A stretch of 64,000 nucleotides of DNA from Bacteroidaceae bacterium (GTDB lineage Bacteria > Bacteroidota > Bacteroidia > Bacteroidales > Bacteroidaceae): positions 23,436 through 87,435 of the forward strand of contig JAGCPB010000084.1 in the NCBI GenBank assembly GCA_017642425.1, given 5' to 3'. Position 1 is the stretch's first letter. Each line of letters begins with the position of its first letter. The notes under the pieces were generated by a model, which made no database searches, was not told the origin of the DNA, and worked only from the letters and a program-made list of their open reading frames with translations. Position numbers and translations under genes: made by a program. This document shows positions 7,617-16,510 of the stretch, in pieces.

Positions 7617-9101
7617 ATGAAGCAATACGATTACGACAAAATGGGGAAAGACGTTGACCTCCAGGAAAGGGTTCGTCTTAAAAAAGCAAACAGGGATAAT
7701 CTTTACTCTCTGGAACCTCCATTCCCAAGATCAAACTTCCTGTTGGAGCTTTCCAATGCATGTAACCATGAGTGCCTGTTCTGCGCACATCAGAAGATGA
7801 AACGTAAAGTCAGCAAAATGAAACCAGAGATGGTTGAAAGTGCTTTGCGTCAGGCTTATGAACTCGGCACTCGTGAAGTTGGCTTTTACGCCACAGGTGA
7901 GCCTTTCCTGGTAAAGGAATTACCGCAGTATATCAAATTAGCCAAGGATATAGGTTATGAGTACACTTACCTGACATCAAATGGCTCACTTGCTACCCCC
8001 GAGAAGATCCGTGCCGTCATTGATGCCGGCCTGGACAGCATAAAGTTCTCCATAAATGCACCGGAACGCAAGATGTATGAGTTCATCCATGGACATGACC
8101 ATTTTGACATGGTTGTGGAACATCTCAAGTATATCCGTCAATACAGGGATGAGACTGGCAAAAACTTCAAGATTTATGTTACCGGTATCCTGACCAGGTT
8201 CACTGAGCCTATGAAAGATATGTATCAGGAACTCTTTGGTAACATAGTTGACCAGATAGTATTCAAGACCGTTTACAATCAGGGCGGATACATGCCTGAG
8301 ATAGAGCACCTGCTCAAATGCGATTGCGATCATGAGACCTATCGCCGCTGTAACCTTCCGTTTGATGCCATATGCGTTACTTGTGAGGGTTACCTCTCTG
8401 TTGAAAATGCGGATTATGAGAATATGCTGATTGTAGGTGACCTGAACAAGGTGAGCCTGAAAGAGGCATGGTATGGAGAGAAGATGAAAGAACTGCGTAA
8501 GGGCTTTATAGAGGATATGCTTGACGGTACCATCTGCGATTGCTGCGTTCATCACAACGACGCTCCCGCCGAGCCTCTTATGCCCGAGTATGCCACCAGG
8601 AACGATGATATTTTCAATGACAGCAAGGTTCGTATGCGCATCAAAGCCGCAGGATTCCCTTATTCAAAGCTTGTTTATGTTCCGATGTCTGCCGATATCA
8701 TCCATCCGGGACATATCAACATCATCAGGAAGGCAAGTCGTCTTGGCCGTGTAATGGTAGGACTTTTCAGCGATGAGGCCATCAAGTCATACAAACCTGA
8801 TCCATATATGAATTATGAGCAGCGCAAGATAGTTGTTGAGAACCTGAAAGGCGTTACATACGTTGTCAAGCAGGAAACCAAAGATTATGAAGACAATCTT
8901 CGCCGTTTCAAGCCGGATATAATGGTTCACGGAACCGATTGGCGCGAAGGACCTCTTGCGGGAGTCAGACAGAAGGCTATTGATATACTTGCCGAATGGG
9001 GAGGAAAGATCGTTGAGCCCGAATATACGCAAGGTGTATCTTCCACCCAGTTCAAAAAGGCTGTCAGGGAGAATGAATGTAAAACCTGTAACGAAAAGTA
9101 A
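7617..9101 (+). CDS. radical SAM/SPASM-like protein fused to a cytidylyltransferase
   Basis: The N-terminal half of this 494-residue protein is a radical SAM enzyme: CNHECLFC (C49, C53, C56) is the CxxxCxxC motif for the 4Fe-4S cluster that cleaves SAM. A cysteine-rich region around residues 230-320, with several C-D-C and C-x-x-C groups, resembles a SPASM/twitch auxiliary-cluster domain. From about residue 345 a second domain is a TagD-like cytidylyltransferase with HPGH at 363-366, and it is clearly paralogous to the N-terminal domain of the preceding PEP mutase fusion (shared KSYK, LKGV, HGTDW/HGDDW segments). The two genes are 15 bases apart. The reaction is unknown; it may modify the carbon skeleton of the phosphonate or phospho-alcohol before or after activation. 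Confidence 0.85.
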   Translation: MKQYDYDKMGKDVDLQERVRLKKANRDNLYSLEPPFPRSNFLLELSNACNHECLFCAHQKMKRKVSKMKPEMVESALRQAYELGTREVGFYATGEPFLVKELPQYIKLAKDIGYEYTYLTSNGSLATPEKIRAVIDAGLDSIKFSINAPERKMYEFIHGHDHFDMVVEHLKYIRQYRDETGKNFKIYVTGILTRFTEPMKDMYQELFGNIVDQIVFKTVYNQGGYMPEIEHLLKCDCDHETYRRCNLPFDAICVTCEGYLSVENADYENMLIVGDLNKVSLKEAWYGEKMKELRKGFIEDMLDGTICDCCVHHNDAPAEPLMPEYATRNDDIFNDSKVRMRIKAAGFPYSKLVYVPMSADIIHPGHINIIRKASRLGRVMVGLFSDEAIKSYKPDPYMNYEQRKIVVENLKGVTYVVKQETKDYEDNLRRFKPDIMVHGTDWREGPLAGVRQKAIDILAEWGGKIVEPEYTQGVSSTQFKKAVRENECKTCNEK

Positions 9102-9106
9102 CAAAA

Positions 9107-10243
9107 GTGATAAGACCGTCTTTCTTTTATGATACACTTAAGAGCTTCGGCATAGATTTTTATGCCGGAGTTCCTGATTCTCTCCTAAAAAACCTGTGCG
9201 CTTACATAACCGATCATGCTGATGAGGCACACAACATCATAGCCGCAAATGAGGGAGCGGCAATCGGACTTGCCGCCGGACACTATCTGGCTACTGGACA
9301 GCCCGCATGTGTCTATATGCAAAACTCGGGAGAGGGTAATACGATAAACCCTTTAGCCTCGCTGACAGACCGTGATGTTTATAACATCCCTGTTCTGCTC
9401 GTAATAGGCTGGCGTGGACGCCCCGGCGTACATGACGAACCACAACATGTAAAGCAGGGAAAGGTTACAACCGGACTTCTGGACGTGATGGGTATTGACT
9501 ATGAAGTGTTGTCAAAAGAAGAGGATATCGCCGCTATACAATTAGAAAAGGCAACCAAGGCTCTACAAAACAAAGATGTCTTTGCTTTGGTCATTGAGAA
9601 AGAGACCTTTGAGGAATATAAGCTGCAGAACGTACAGATAAACGACCTCACAATGAGCCGCGAGGAAGCAATACAGACCGTTGCCGCCGCTCTTGGGGAG
9701 AAAGACTGTATTGTCAGCACAACCGGTATGATAAGCCGTGAGCTGTTTGAATATCGCACTGCCATGAACCAAGGACATGAACGCGACTTCCTGACCGTAG
9801 GATCCATGGGGCATGCCTCTCAAATTGCATTGGGTATTGCCCTTGCCAAACCTGAACGCCGCATCTGGTGTTTTGACGGTGACGGTGCAACTATCATGCA
9901 CATGGGTTCACTGGCTATTGTGGCAAGCAAGAAACCGGCTAATTATATACACGTAGTGTTCAACAACGGCGCCCATGACAGTGTAGGAGGTCAACCAACG
10001 GTAGGACTTAAGATAGATCTTCCTTTGGTGGCAAAGGCTGTAGGTTATGCCGCCGCCTATAGCGTAACCACAAAAGAAGAACTTGAAAACCGGCTTTCAG
10101 TTCTCAAATCCCGGCTATCTACTCCCAAAGGTCCTGTTCTTCTTGAAATCAAGGTCAAGAAGGGCAACCGTAAGGATCTGGGACGCCCCACAACAACGCC
10201 TGTTGAAAATAAAGAGTCTTTAATGAACTTCCTGAAAGAGTAA
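9107..10243 (+). CDS. phosphonopyruvate decarboxylase (thiamine-diphosphate dependent)
   Basis: This enzyme decarboxylates phosphonopyruvate to phosphonoacetaldehyde and pulls the unfavourable PEP mutase reaction forward. The 378-residue protein begins with SFGIDFYAGVPDSLLK, typical of the family, has the N-terminal ThDP-activating glutamate in ANEGAAIGLAAG, and carries the ThDP/Mg motif GDG at 258-260 ending in NN at 286-287. Translation starts with GTG at 9107, five bases after the upstream stop; the family-typical N-terminus begins there and supports this start. It is the counterpart of AepY in Bacteroides fragilis. Together with the PEP mutase gene it makes the assignment of a phosphonate pathway secure. 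Confidence 0.92.
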   Translation: MIRPSFFYDTLKSFGIDFYAGVPDSLLKNLCAYITDHADEAHNIIAANEGAAIGLAAGHYLATGQPACVYMQNSGEGNTINPLASLTDRDVYNIPVLLVIGWRGRPGVHDEPQHVKQGKVTTGLLDVMGIDYEVLSKEEDIAAIQLEKATKALQNKDVFALVIEKETFEEYKLQNVQINDLTMSREEAIQTVAAALGEKDCIVSTTGMISRELFEYRTAMNQGHERDFLTVGSMGHASQIALGIALAKPERRIWCFDGDGATIMHMGSLAIVASKKPANYIHVVFNNGAHDSVGGQPTVGLKIDLPLVAKAVGYAAAYSVTTKEELENRLSVLKSRLSTPKGPVLLEIKVKKGNRKDLGRPTTTPVENKESLMNFLKE

Positions 10244-10271
10244 TGCACTAACCATTAATAAGCGAAACAAG

Positions 10272-11384
10272 ATGGAACTGCCGTTATTAACCGTAACATC
10301 TCCACTACTTCCCGATATGGAGGAGTATCAAAAGCTGCTGCAGGATATCTGGAGTAAAAAAAGAATAACCAACAATGGTTTTTATCATAAAGAACTGGAA
10401 AGCAAACTATGCAGTTATCTGAAGATTCCATTCGTGAGTTTGTTCACAAACGGAACTCTTCCGCTTATTACCGCTCTCCAGGCCCTGCGAATAACAGGCG
10501 AAGTGATAACTACCCCCTATAGTTTTGTGGCCACCACTCATTCCATCTGGTGGAACGGCCTGAAACCTGTTTTCGTGGATATCGATCCCGATACATGCGG
10601 TATCAATCCCGACAAGATTGAAGCGGCCATAACTCCACGCACATCGGCTATCATGCCTGTTCATTGTTACGGAATACCCTGTGATGTCAAGAGGATACAG
10701 GAGATAGCAGACAAATATCATCTCAAAGTCATATATGATGCCGCCCACGCATTCGGAGTAGAAAAAGACGGTGAATCCATACTCAAGTACGGAGATCTGT
10801 CTACTCTGAGTTTCCATGCAACAAAGGTCTTTAATACTGTTGAAGGCGGAGCCATGGTGATGCCTGACGAAAAGATGAAGAAATATATCGATTACCTTAA
10901 GAACTTTGGGTTTGCAGGTGAGACAGAGGTTGTTGCTCCCGGCATCAACAGCAAGATGGATGAGGTTCGGGCAGCATACGGTATTGCAAACCTGAATAAG
11001 ATTGACCAAGCAATACAGAACCGTAAGAAAGCGACACTGGCCTATAGGGAGGCACTCAAGAATGTTCCGGGAATACGGTATATGGAAGATATGCCTGGAG
11101 TAAAGCACAATTACGGCTATTTCCCAATCTTTGTAAACGAAAAGGAATACGGGATGAGCCGGGATGCTCTTTATGAAAAGATGAAAGAGGCAAACGTTTA
11201 CGGAAGGCGCTATTTCTATCCTCTTATAAGTACATTCAGCACATACAGGGGATTGGATTCATCGGATCCAGCCAATCTGCCGGTAGCCACCCGTCTGGCA
11301 AATGAGGTTATCTGCCTGCCACTTCATCATGATTTGTCCGATGATGATATCAGCAGGGTTATAGATTGTATCATAAAACGGTAA
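10272..11384 (+). CDS. DegT/DnrJ/EryC1/StrS-family aminotransferase
   Basis: The family makes amino sugars by PLP-dependent amination of 4-keto or 3-keto nucleotide sugars. The 370-residue protein has the typical start ITNNGFYHKELE, the LFTNGTLPL cofactor region and the PLP lysine K185 in SFHATKVFNTVEGG. It resembles VioA/FdtB-type dTDP-sugar transaminases, but no dTDP-glucose pathway gene is present in the window. An alternative substrate in this cluster is phosphonoacetaldehyde or another aldehyde made by the neighbouring enzymes. It lies 28 bases after the decarboxylase and 6 bases before the metallo-beta-lactamase-fold gene. Confidence 0.88.
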   Translation: MELPLLTVTSPLLPDMEEYQKLLQDIWSKKRITNNGFYHKELESKLCSYLKIPFVSLFTNGTLPLITALQALRITGEVITTPYSFVATTHSIWWNGLKPVFVDIDPDTCGINPDKIEAAITPRTSAIMPVHCYGIPCDVKRIQEIADKYHLKVIYDAAHAFGVEKDGESILKYGDLSTLSFHATKVFNTVEGGAMVMPDEKMKKYIDYLKNFGFAGETEVVAPGINSKMDEVRAAYGIANLNKIDQAIQNRKKATLAYREALKNVPGIRYMEDMPGVKHNYGYFPIFVNEKEYGMSRDALYEKMKEANVYGRRYFYPLISTFSTYRGLDSSDPANLPVATRLANEVICLPLHHDLSDDDISRVIDCIIKR

Positions 11385-11390
11385 AACTTA

Positions 11391-12161
11391 ATGAGCGCAT
11401 TTGCAGACAGTATCCTAAACGCACAGGCAGGTTCAACACATCTGCTCTATGCCGGACAAGCCGGTTTTATCATAAAGAGCCGGTCAGGTGAAACTTTGGC
11501 TATAGACCTGTATCTGTCAGAATGCGGTGAAAGGATTGAGGGTCATATAGGTTTCAAACGCCTTCTTCCGCAGATTCTTAATCCCGGGGATTTTGTATTT
11601 GACTACATAATTGCAACCCACCCTCATTTTGACCATTATGACATGGATTCAATGCCCCTACTTATGGATAACGGGCATACAGAACTGTTTGCTTCCGTGG
11701 AATGCAGCAGATTTGTGGATGAGACCGGAATTGACATAAACAGGGTGTTCTATGTAAAACCGGACGAAACCTTTCATGCCGGTGACTTTACGCTACATTT
11801 CACCAACTGCGATCACGGGACACTGGCTCCCGATGCAGTAGGAGTCATTATCGAGGTGGACAATAAACGTATAATGATAGCCGGTGACACTTGTCTAAGA
11901 CTTGACCGTAAGGAGGAGTACCTGAGCAAAGGAGATATAGACATTCTGATAGCCCCTATTAACGGTGCTTACGGAAACCTTAATGAGGATGACTGTGTTG
12001 AGCTTGCCAAAGTACTACAACCACGACTGGTTATTCCCTGTCATTACGGAATGTTCGCAACCCATAAGGGACTACCTGGGTTGTTTATGGAGATGATGGC
12101 AAATAAATACCCCCAGGGCCACTATACCCTTATGACCATGGGAGAAGCAATGAGTATATAA
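11391..12161 (+). CDS. metallo-beta-lactamase-fold hydrolase (UlaG-like)
   Basis: The 256-residue protein shows the binuclear metal motif HPHFDH (H77, H79, D81, H82), the GDTC segment after IMIAGDT and a C-terminal PCHYGMFATH histidine motif, all arranged as in UlaG/COG2220 metallohydrolases. Members include lactonases and phosphodiesterases; PhnP, a cyclic phosphodiesterase of the phosphonate-breakdown pathway, has the same fold. No signal peptide is seen, so it is cytoplasmic. It sits between the aminotransferase and the ATP-grasp ligase with 6- and 14-base gaps and is surely part of the glycan operon. The substrate cannot be told from sequence. Confidence 0.85.
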   Translation: MSAFADSILNAQAGSTHLLYAGQAGFIIKSRSGETLAIDLYLSECGERIEGHIGFKRLLPQILNPGDFVFDYIIATHPHFDHYDMDSMPLLMDNGHTELFASVECSRFVDETGIDINRVFYVKPDETFHAGDFTLHFTNCDHGTLAPDAVGVIIEVDNKRIMIAGDTCLRLDRKEEYLSKGDIDILIAPINGAYGNLNEDDCVELAKVLQPRLVIPCHYGMFATHKGLPGLFMEMMANKYPQGHYTLMTMGEAMSI

Positions 12162-12175
12162 AAAAAGTACGCTAT

Positions 12176-13456
12176 ATGAGTGATTTAGAGGGAAAAAAGT
12201 TACTGATTCTAGGAGGAAATCCTGAAACTATTCCATTGGTTGAGATTGCCAAAGGCATGGGCATCAAGACCATAGTGACAAGCAGTGTGCCCCAGGATCC
12301 GGCCAAGAAAGTGGCTTGGAAGTCATTTGATGTTAACGGTATGGATGTACCGGCAGTTGTATCCCTGGCACGTCAGGAACAGGTGGACGGTGTTCTTGTA
12401 GGTGTTGCCGACATTCTTGTCCCCGCCTACTGCAAAGTATGTGACGCGCTGGGTGTACCAAGTTATGCAACACAACAGATTGTGGATATTTTCTCTTACA
12501 AGGATGTATTCAAAGCCACCTGTGAAAGATTCGGAGTACACGGAGTACCTGAGTACTATCTTGACGAAAACCTGAATCCGTCAGATATCAGCCGAATGAA
12601 ATTCCCTGTTATGGTAAAACCCGTAGACGGACGCAGCGGTATGGGTATGACTGTTTGTTATAAGGCCGAGGAACTTAAGGAAGCAGTTGCCAAAGCTTTG
12701 GAAGTATCTCACTGCAAAAGGTTCATAGTAGAGCGCTACATGGGAGAGTGTGAAGACTGTTTTGTCTACTATACATTCAAGGACGGTTACTGCAGCCTGT
12801 CCGGCATAGCAGACCGCTACACTACCGATGAGCAGCCCGGTCTGAGCCGTGTGTGTCTGGGTGCCACCTATCCTTCAAAGTACATTAAAAACTATTTCAG
12901 CCGGATGCACGATAATGCTGTCCGAATGTTCAAGAATATCGGCATCAAAAACGGCGTTCTTCTTATGCAGGCATTCTATGAAGACGGTGATTTTTATGTT
13001 TATGATCCCGGATTCCGTCTGCAAGGTGAAGCTCCCCATCTCCACATGAAGGCAGTTAACGGTTTTGACCAGCGTGAGATGCTCATTCGCTTTGCTTTGA
13101 CCGGTTCAGAAGGTGATGTTGATCTTACCAGACAGGATGACCCCTATTTCCGCGGTAAGTATGCCGCTACGCTCTGGACCCTGCTCAAGCAAGGCAAGGT
13201 TGCAAAAATACAGGGACTTGAAGAAGCAGATAAGGATCCGCGCGTACATACCAACATACAGCGTATCCATGAGGGTGATACTGTTCAGGAATCATGGATT
13301 GGTACAGAGAAACAGGTTCTGAACAGACTTTACATCGTATGTGACACCAAGCAGCAGTTAGTTGAAACCGTCAAGGAGTATCAGGACAAGATCAAAGTCT
13401 TTGATGAGAACGGCAACCTTATGACACTCCGTGGTTTTGATGTGAACAGGATATAA
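12176..13456 (+). CDS. ATP-grasp family carboxylate-amine ligase
   Basis: ATP-grasp enzymes form amide or ester bonds through an acyl-phosphate. The 426-residue protein has an N-terminal preATP-grasp Rossmann-like domain (KLLILGGNPETIPLVEIAK), a central ATP-grasp domain starting near residue 120 (YKDVFKATCERFGV; MKFPVMVKPVDGRSGMGM; RFIVERYMGECEDC) and a carbamoyl-phosphate-synthase-like layout. Within this operon it may join an amino acid or carboxylate to the sugar or to the amino group of a phosphonate; that is inference. It is separated from its neighbours by 14 and 10 bases. Confidence 0.82.
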   Translation: MSDLEGKKLLILGGNPETIPLVEIAKGMGIKTIVTSSVPQDPAKKVAWKSFDVNGMDVPAVVSLARQEQVDGVLVGVADILVPAYCKVCDALGVPSYATQQIVDIFSYKDVFKATCERFGVHGVPEYYLDENLNPSDISRMKFPVMVKPVDGRSGMGMTVCYKAEELKEAVAKALEVSHCKRFIVERYMGECEDCFVYYTFKDGYCSLSGIADRYTTDEQPGLSRVCLGATYPSKYIKNYFSRMHDNAVRMFKNIGIKNGVLLMQAFYEDGDFYVYDPGFRLQGEAPHLHMKAVNGFDQREMLIRFALTGSEGDVDLTRQDDPYFRGKYAATLWTLLKQGKVAKIQGLEEADKDPRVHTNIQRIHEGDTVQESWIGTEKQVLNRLYIVCDTKQQLVETVKEYQDKIKVFDENGNLMTLRGFDVNRI

Positions 13457-13466
13457 TCAGCTACGT

Positions 13467-14234
13467 ATGGAGAAAAAACTTGAAGGAAAGGTAATAGTGG
13501 TATCGGGTGGCACCAAAGGTGTGGGCCGAGCTGCTGCCGAGGCCTTTGCCATGAACGGCGCCAAGGTTGTTATTGGCGGACGCGATGAAGAGTCTGCCAT
13601 GAAGTCCATCCGTCTTATGAAAGTTTACGGCTCCGACGGTTTGTTTGTATATACTGACCTTAACCGCGTCGAGGATTGCAAAAAACTGTTTGATGAGGCA
13701 TATGCCAAGTTCGGCAGAATAGACGGTTTTTTCAACTACGCAGGCATTACTCCCGTATCACCTTTGGATACATGCGATGTTGAAACCTTTGATTCTGTCA
13801 TGAACATAAATTTCCGCGCGGCATTTTTCTGTTGCCAGCAAGCCATAAAATACATGCGTATGAACGGTGGTGGCTCTATTGTCGTTACCGGTTCTCCTCA
13901 CGCATGGGGTGGCGAAAAAGACAGAGCCGCTTACGCATGTTCCAAGGGAGTTCTTCTCACTCTGGTTGATCATATTTGGCAGAACTATTCATGCGATCAT
14001 ATCCGAGCCAATTTCCTTGAACTGGGATGGACTCCGACCGAAGGTGAAGTCGCACTTAGGAAATCACAGGGAATGACAGAGGCCGAACTTAGAGAATGGG
14101 CCGGCGCTCAACATCCTATGGGACGTATGTGTGAACGTACCGACTACATTGACATGCTTGTCTTGCTTATGTCTGACGGTTCATCAATGATTTCCGGAAG
14201 CAGAGTCAAGGCAACAGGAGGATGGAGAATTTGA
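13467..14234 (+). CDS. short-chain dehydrogenase/reductase
   Basis: The 255-residue protein is a classical SDR: the NAD(P)-binding motif GGTKGVGRA (residues 14-22), NYAG in place of the usual NNAG, and the catalytic Y156-x3-K160 in AAYACSKG with an upstream serine in VVTGSPHAW. It probably oxidises or reduces a small alcohol or keto compound. In this cluster candidates are phosphonoacetaldehyde (to hydroxyethylphosphonate) or a keto sugar; neither can be chosen from sequence. It starts 10 bases after the ATP-grasp gene, and licD number 2 follows after 30 bases. Confidence 0.88.
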   Translation: MEKKLEGKVIVVSGGTKGVGRAAAEAFAMNGAKVVIGGRDEESAMKSIRLMKVYGSDGLFVYTDLNRVEDCKKLFDEAYAKFGRIDGFFNYAGITPVSPLDTCDVETFDSVMNINFRAAFFCCQQAIKYMRMNGGGSIVVTGSPHAWGGEKDRAAYACSKGVLLTLVDHIWQNYSCDHIRANFLELGWTPTEGEVALRKSQGMTEAELREWAGAQHPMGRMCERTDYIDMLVLLMSDGSSMISGSRVKATGGWRI

Positions 14235-14264
14235 AACTTTTTTTGAAAACAAAGAGGGAAACCG

Positions 14265-15035
14265 ATGGATTTATACGATAAAGAGGAAGTCAGGAAAGTA
14301 CAGAAGATTCTTCTAAAACTTGCCGTTGCCACACGTGATATTCTGGAGGCTAACGGCATACCGTATTTCATAACTTACGGAACTCTTCTTGGAGCTGTCC
14401 GGCACAAGGGGTTCATCCCATGGGATGATGATCTGGATATCTACCTTTTTGAAGATACCTATGAGGAAACCATGGGAATACTACGAAAAAACCTTCCCGA
14501 CGATATGTTTCTGGAGTATTTTGATTCCGAGCCCATGTACTTCCATGCCTGGGCACATGTCAAGGATCTCCATACGGTAAGAGAATGTATCGCTTTCCCT
14601 GTAGATTCAGTATATAAACACCATGGCATAAGCATTGATTTGTACAGAATCAAAAGAATAAAGGAAATAGAAGAGAAGTTATACAGGACCGATGAACATA
14701 TCAAGTATCTGAACCGCAGAAAGAAACTGAACCTGATTGATCCTACTGAGTATAACGAAAGGATAAACAAACTTCAGTCTGTCTTTGATGATGAAAAGAA
14801 AAAGGTAGATTCTTTTAAAGGTGAATGTAGAGATATATACTGCCCGCAGATTTTTTATGATGACAGGCTGTACCCCGAAGAATTGTTCCCTCTTAAACAA
14901 TATGAATTTGAGGGAGAACTATTTTACGGTCCTGCCAATCCGGATCCTCTCCTGACAAGGTGCTATGGTGATTATATGCAGTTACCGCCCGAAGAAAAGC
15001 GTGTTCCGCACAATACGAATGTCCGTTTCCTATAA
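14265..15035 (+). CDS. LicD-family phosphotransferase (2 of 3)
   Basis: The 256-residue protein has the LicD core YGTLLGAVRHKGFIPWDDD followed by LDIY (about residues 38-60) and ends with a GDYMQLPPEEKRVP segment. A charged, helix-prone stretch (residues 125-180) separates the two conserved blocks. It should transfer an activated phospho- or phosphono-head group to a glycan, as for the other two LicD proteins in this operon, which differ clearly from it outside the core. The flippase gene starts 8 bases downstream. Confidence 0.88.
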   Translation: MDLYDKEEVRKVQKILLKLAVATRDILEANGIPYFITYGTLLGAVRHKGFIPWDDDLDIYLFEDTYEETMGILRKNLPDDMFLEYFDSEPMYFHAWAHVKDLHTVRECIAFPVDSVYKHHGISIDLYRIKRIKEIEEKLYRTDEHIKYLNRRKKLNLIDPTEYNERINKLQSVFDDEKKKVDSFKGECRDIYCPQIFYDDRLYPEELFPLKQYEFEGELFYGPANPDPLLTRCYGDYMQLPPEEKRVPHNTNVRFL

Positions 15036-15043
15036 TGTAAACA

Positions 15044-16510
15044 ATGGGAGATAACCTGAAAAATAAAGCCGTAAGAGGTGTAGGTTGGAGTGCAACCGAT
15101 GCCCTGCTTGTACAAGGAATCAATTTCATTGTGGGATTGGTCCTGGCCAACAAGCTTGGACCTCATGAATATGGACTGATAGGTTATGTGGCCATTTTCA
15201 TAGCACTGTTCAACTGTATTGTCAACAGTGGCTTTTCAAACGCTCTTATCAGGAAACAGGATGTCAGAGATGTAGACTACAGCACCACATTCACCATAAA
15301 CATGGTTTTGTGTCTGGTATTGAGCGTAACCCTGTTCCTGACAGCACCAATCATATCAAAATTCTTTAAAGAACCGGAGCTCATACCCGTAACCAGGGTA
15401 ATGAGTGTAATAGTAATAATCAACGCTTTCTCCATTATCCAAAGAACTGTCCTGAACAAGAGGATAGATTTCAAGACACAGACCAAGATATCATTCATAG
15501 CAAATATCACCAGTGGCATCATTGGTATCACTATGGCCTTCATGGACTTTGGCGTGTGGGCTCTAGTGGCACAGCAGATTTCATCACACCTGCTCAATTC
15601 AATCCTGCTATGGACATTCGTGCGTTATTTCCCCGGATTCAGGTTCTCAAGGGAGAGTTTCAGGGAACTGTTCAACTTTGGCTGGAAACTGATGGCCAGC
15701 AGTATCCTTGACACCGTGTGGAAAGAGATTTATCAGATTGTAATAGGAAAGACTTATCATACCGATGCTCTTGGACAGTACACCCGAGGCAAGCAATTTG
15801 CCGAACTGCTGTCCACCAATCTGACCACTGTTGTTCAACGTGTCAGTTATCCCACATTAAGTGCTATACAGGATGACCAGGAACGGCTCAAGAACGCCTA
15901 TAAGACCATAATTAAGGTTACTATGCTGATATCATTCGTGCTATTGCTCGGCCTTGCGGCTATTTCAAAACCTCTTATTTTTGTCCTTATAGGTGAAAAA
16001 TGGGCCTTTGCTGCAGCCCTGCTTCCCATAATCTGTTTCAATATGGTACTGTATCCTTTAAGTGCCATAAACCTTAATATGCTGCAGGTAGAAGGTCGCA
16101 GTGACCTGTTCCTGAAACTTGAGATAATTAAGAAATGCATTGCTGTCATACCTATACTAATGGGTATATTCATCAGCATTGAGGCTATGCTTTGGGGAAA
16201 TGTGGTGACAGGACTTATTGCATATTACCTGAATTCTTTCTATTCGGGTAAATTCATAGGGTATTCCATGAAGGAGCAAGTAAAGGATATCCTGCCCTCA
16301 TTTCTTTTGGCATCCATTATGGCTGTTATAGTGTACTTGATCTCCTGGATTCCTTTGGCTGACATCTATATCCTGATCATACAGATTGTAACAGGTGCTG
16401 CAATCGTATTCGGTTATTGCGAACTGAAAGGGTTGGATGAGTATTACAAGGCCAAGAGTGCAGCTTTACAGTTAATCAACAAATACAAAGGCAAGGGAAA
16501 TGAGCAGTAA
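15044..16510 (+). CDS. polysaccharide flippase, Wzx/MOP superfamily
   Basis: This 488-residue integral membrane protein has about 12-14 hydrophobic segments and the arrangement of the MOP-superfamily lipopolysaccharide/teichuronic-acid exporters (WzxC/TuaB-like), including the N-terminal GVGWSATDALLVQGINF and GPHEYGLIGY segments. It would move undecaprenyl-diphosphate-linked oligosaccharide across the inner membrane. It is the only obvious export gene in the cluster; no ABC transporter and no clear Wzy polymerase were seen. It overlaps the next glycosyltransferase by 11 bases. Confidence 0.9.
   Translation: MGDNLKNKAVRGVGWSATDALLVQGINFIVGLVLANKLGPHEYGLIGYVAIFIALFNCIVNSGFSNALIRKQDVRDVDYSTTFTINMVLCLVLSVTLFLTAPIISKFFKEPELIPVTRVMSVIVIINAFSIIQRTVLNKRIDFKTQTKISFIANITSGIIGITMAFMDFGVWALVAQQISSHLLNSILLWTFVRYFPGFRFSRESFRELFNFGWKLMASSILDTVWKEIYQIVIGKTYHTDALGQYTRGKQFAELLSTNLTTVVQRVSYPTLSAIQDDQERLKNAYKTIIKVTMLISFVLLLGLAAISKPLIFVLIGEKWAFAAALLPIICFNMVLYPLSAINLNMLQVEGRSDLFLKLEIIKKCIAVIPILMGIFISIEAMLWGNVVTGLIAYYLNSFYSGKFIGYSMKEQVKDILPSFLLASIMAVIVYLISWIPLADIYILIIQIVTGAAIVFGYCELKGLDEYYKAKSAALQLINKYKGKGNEQ

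Noticed and set aside
10407-11108. 233-codon minus-strand frame inside the DegT gene
   Set aside because: The plus-strand gene has all family motifs; the antisense frame has none.
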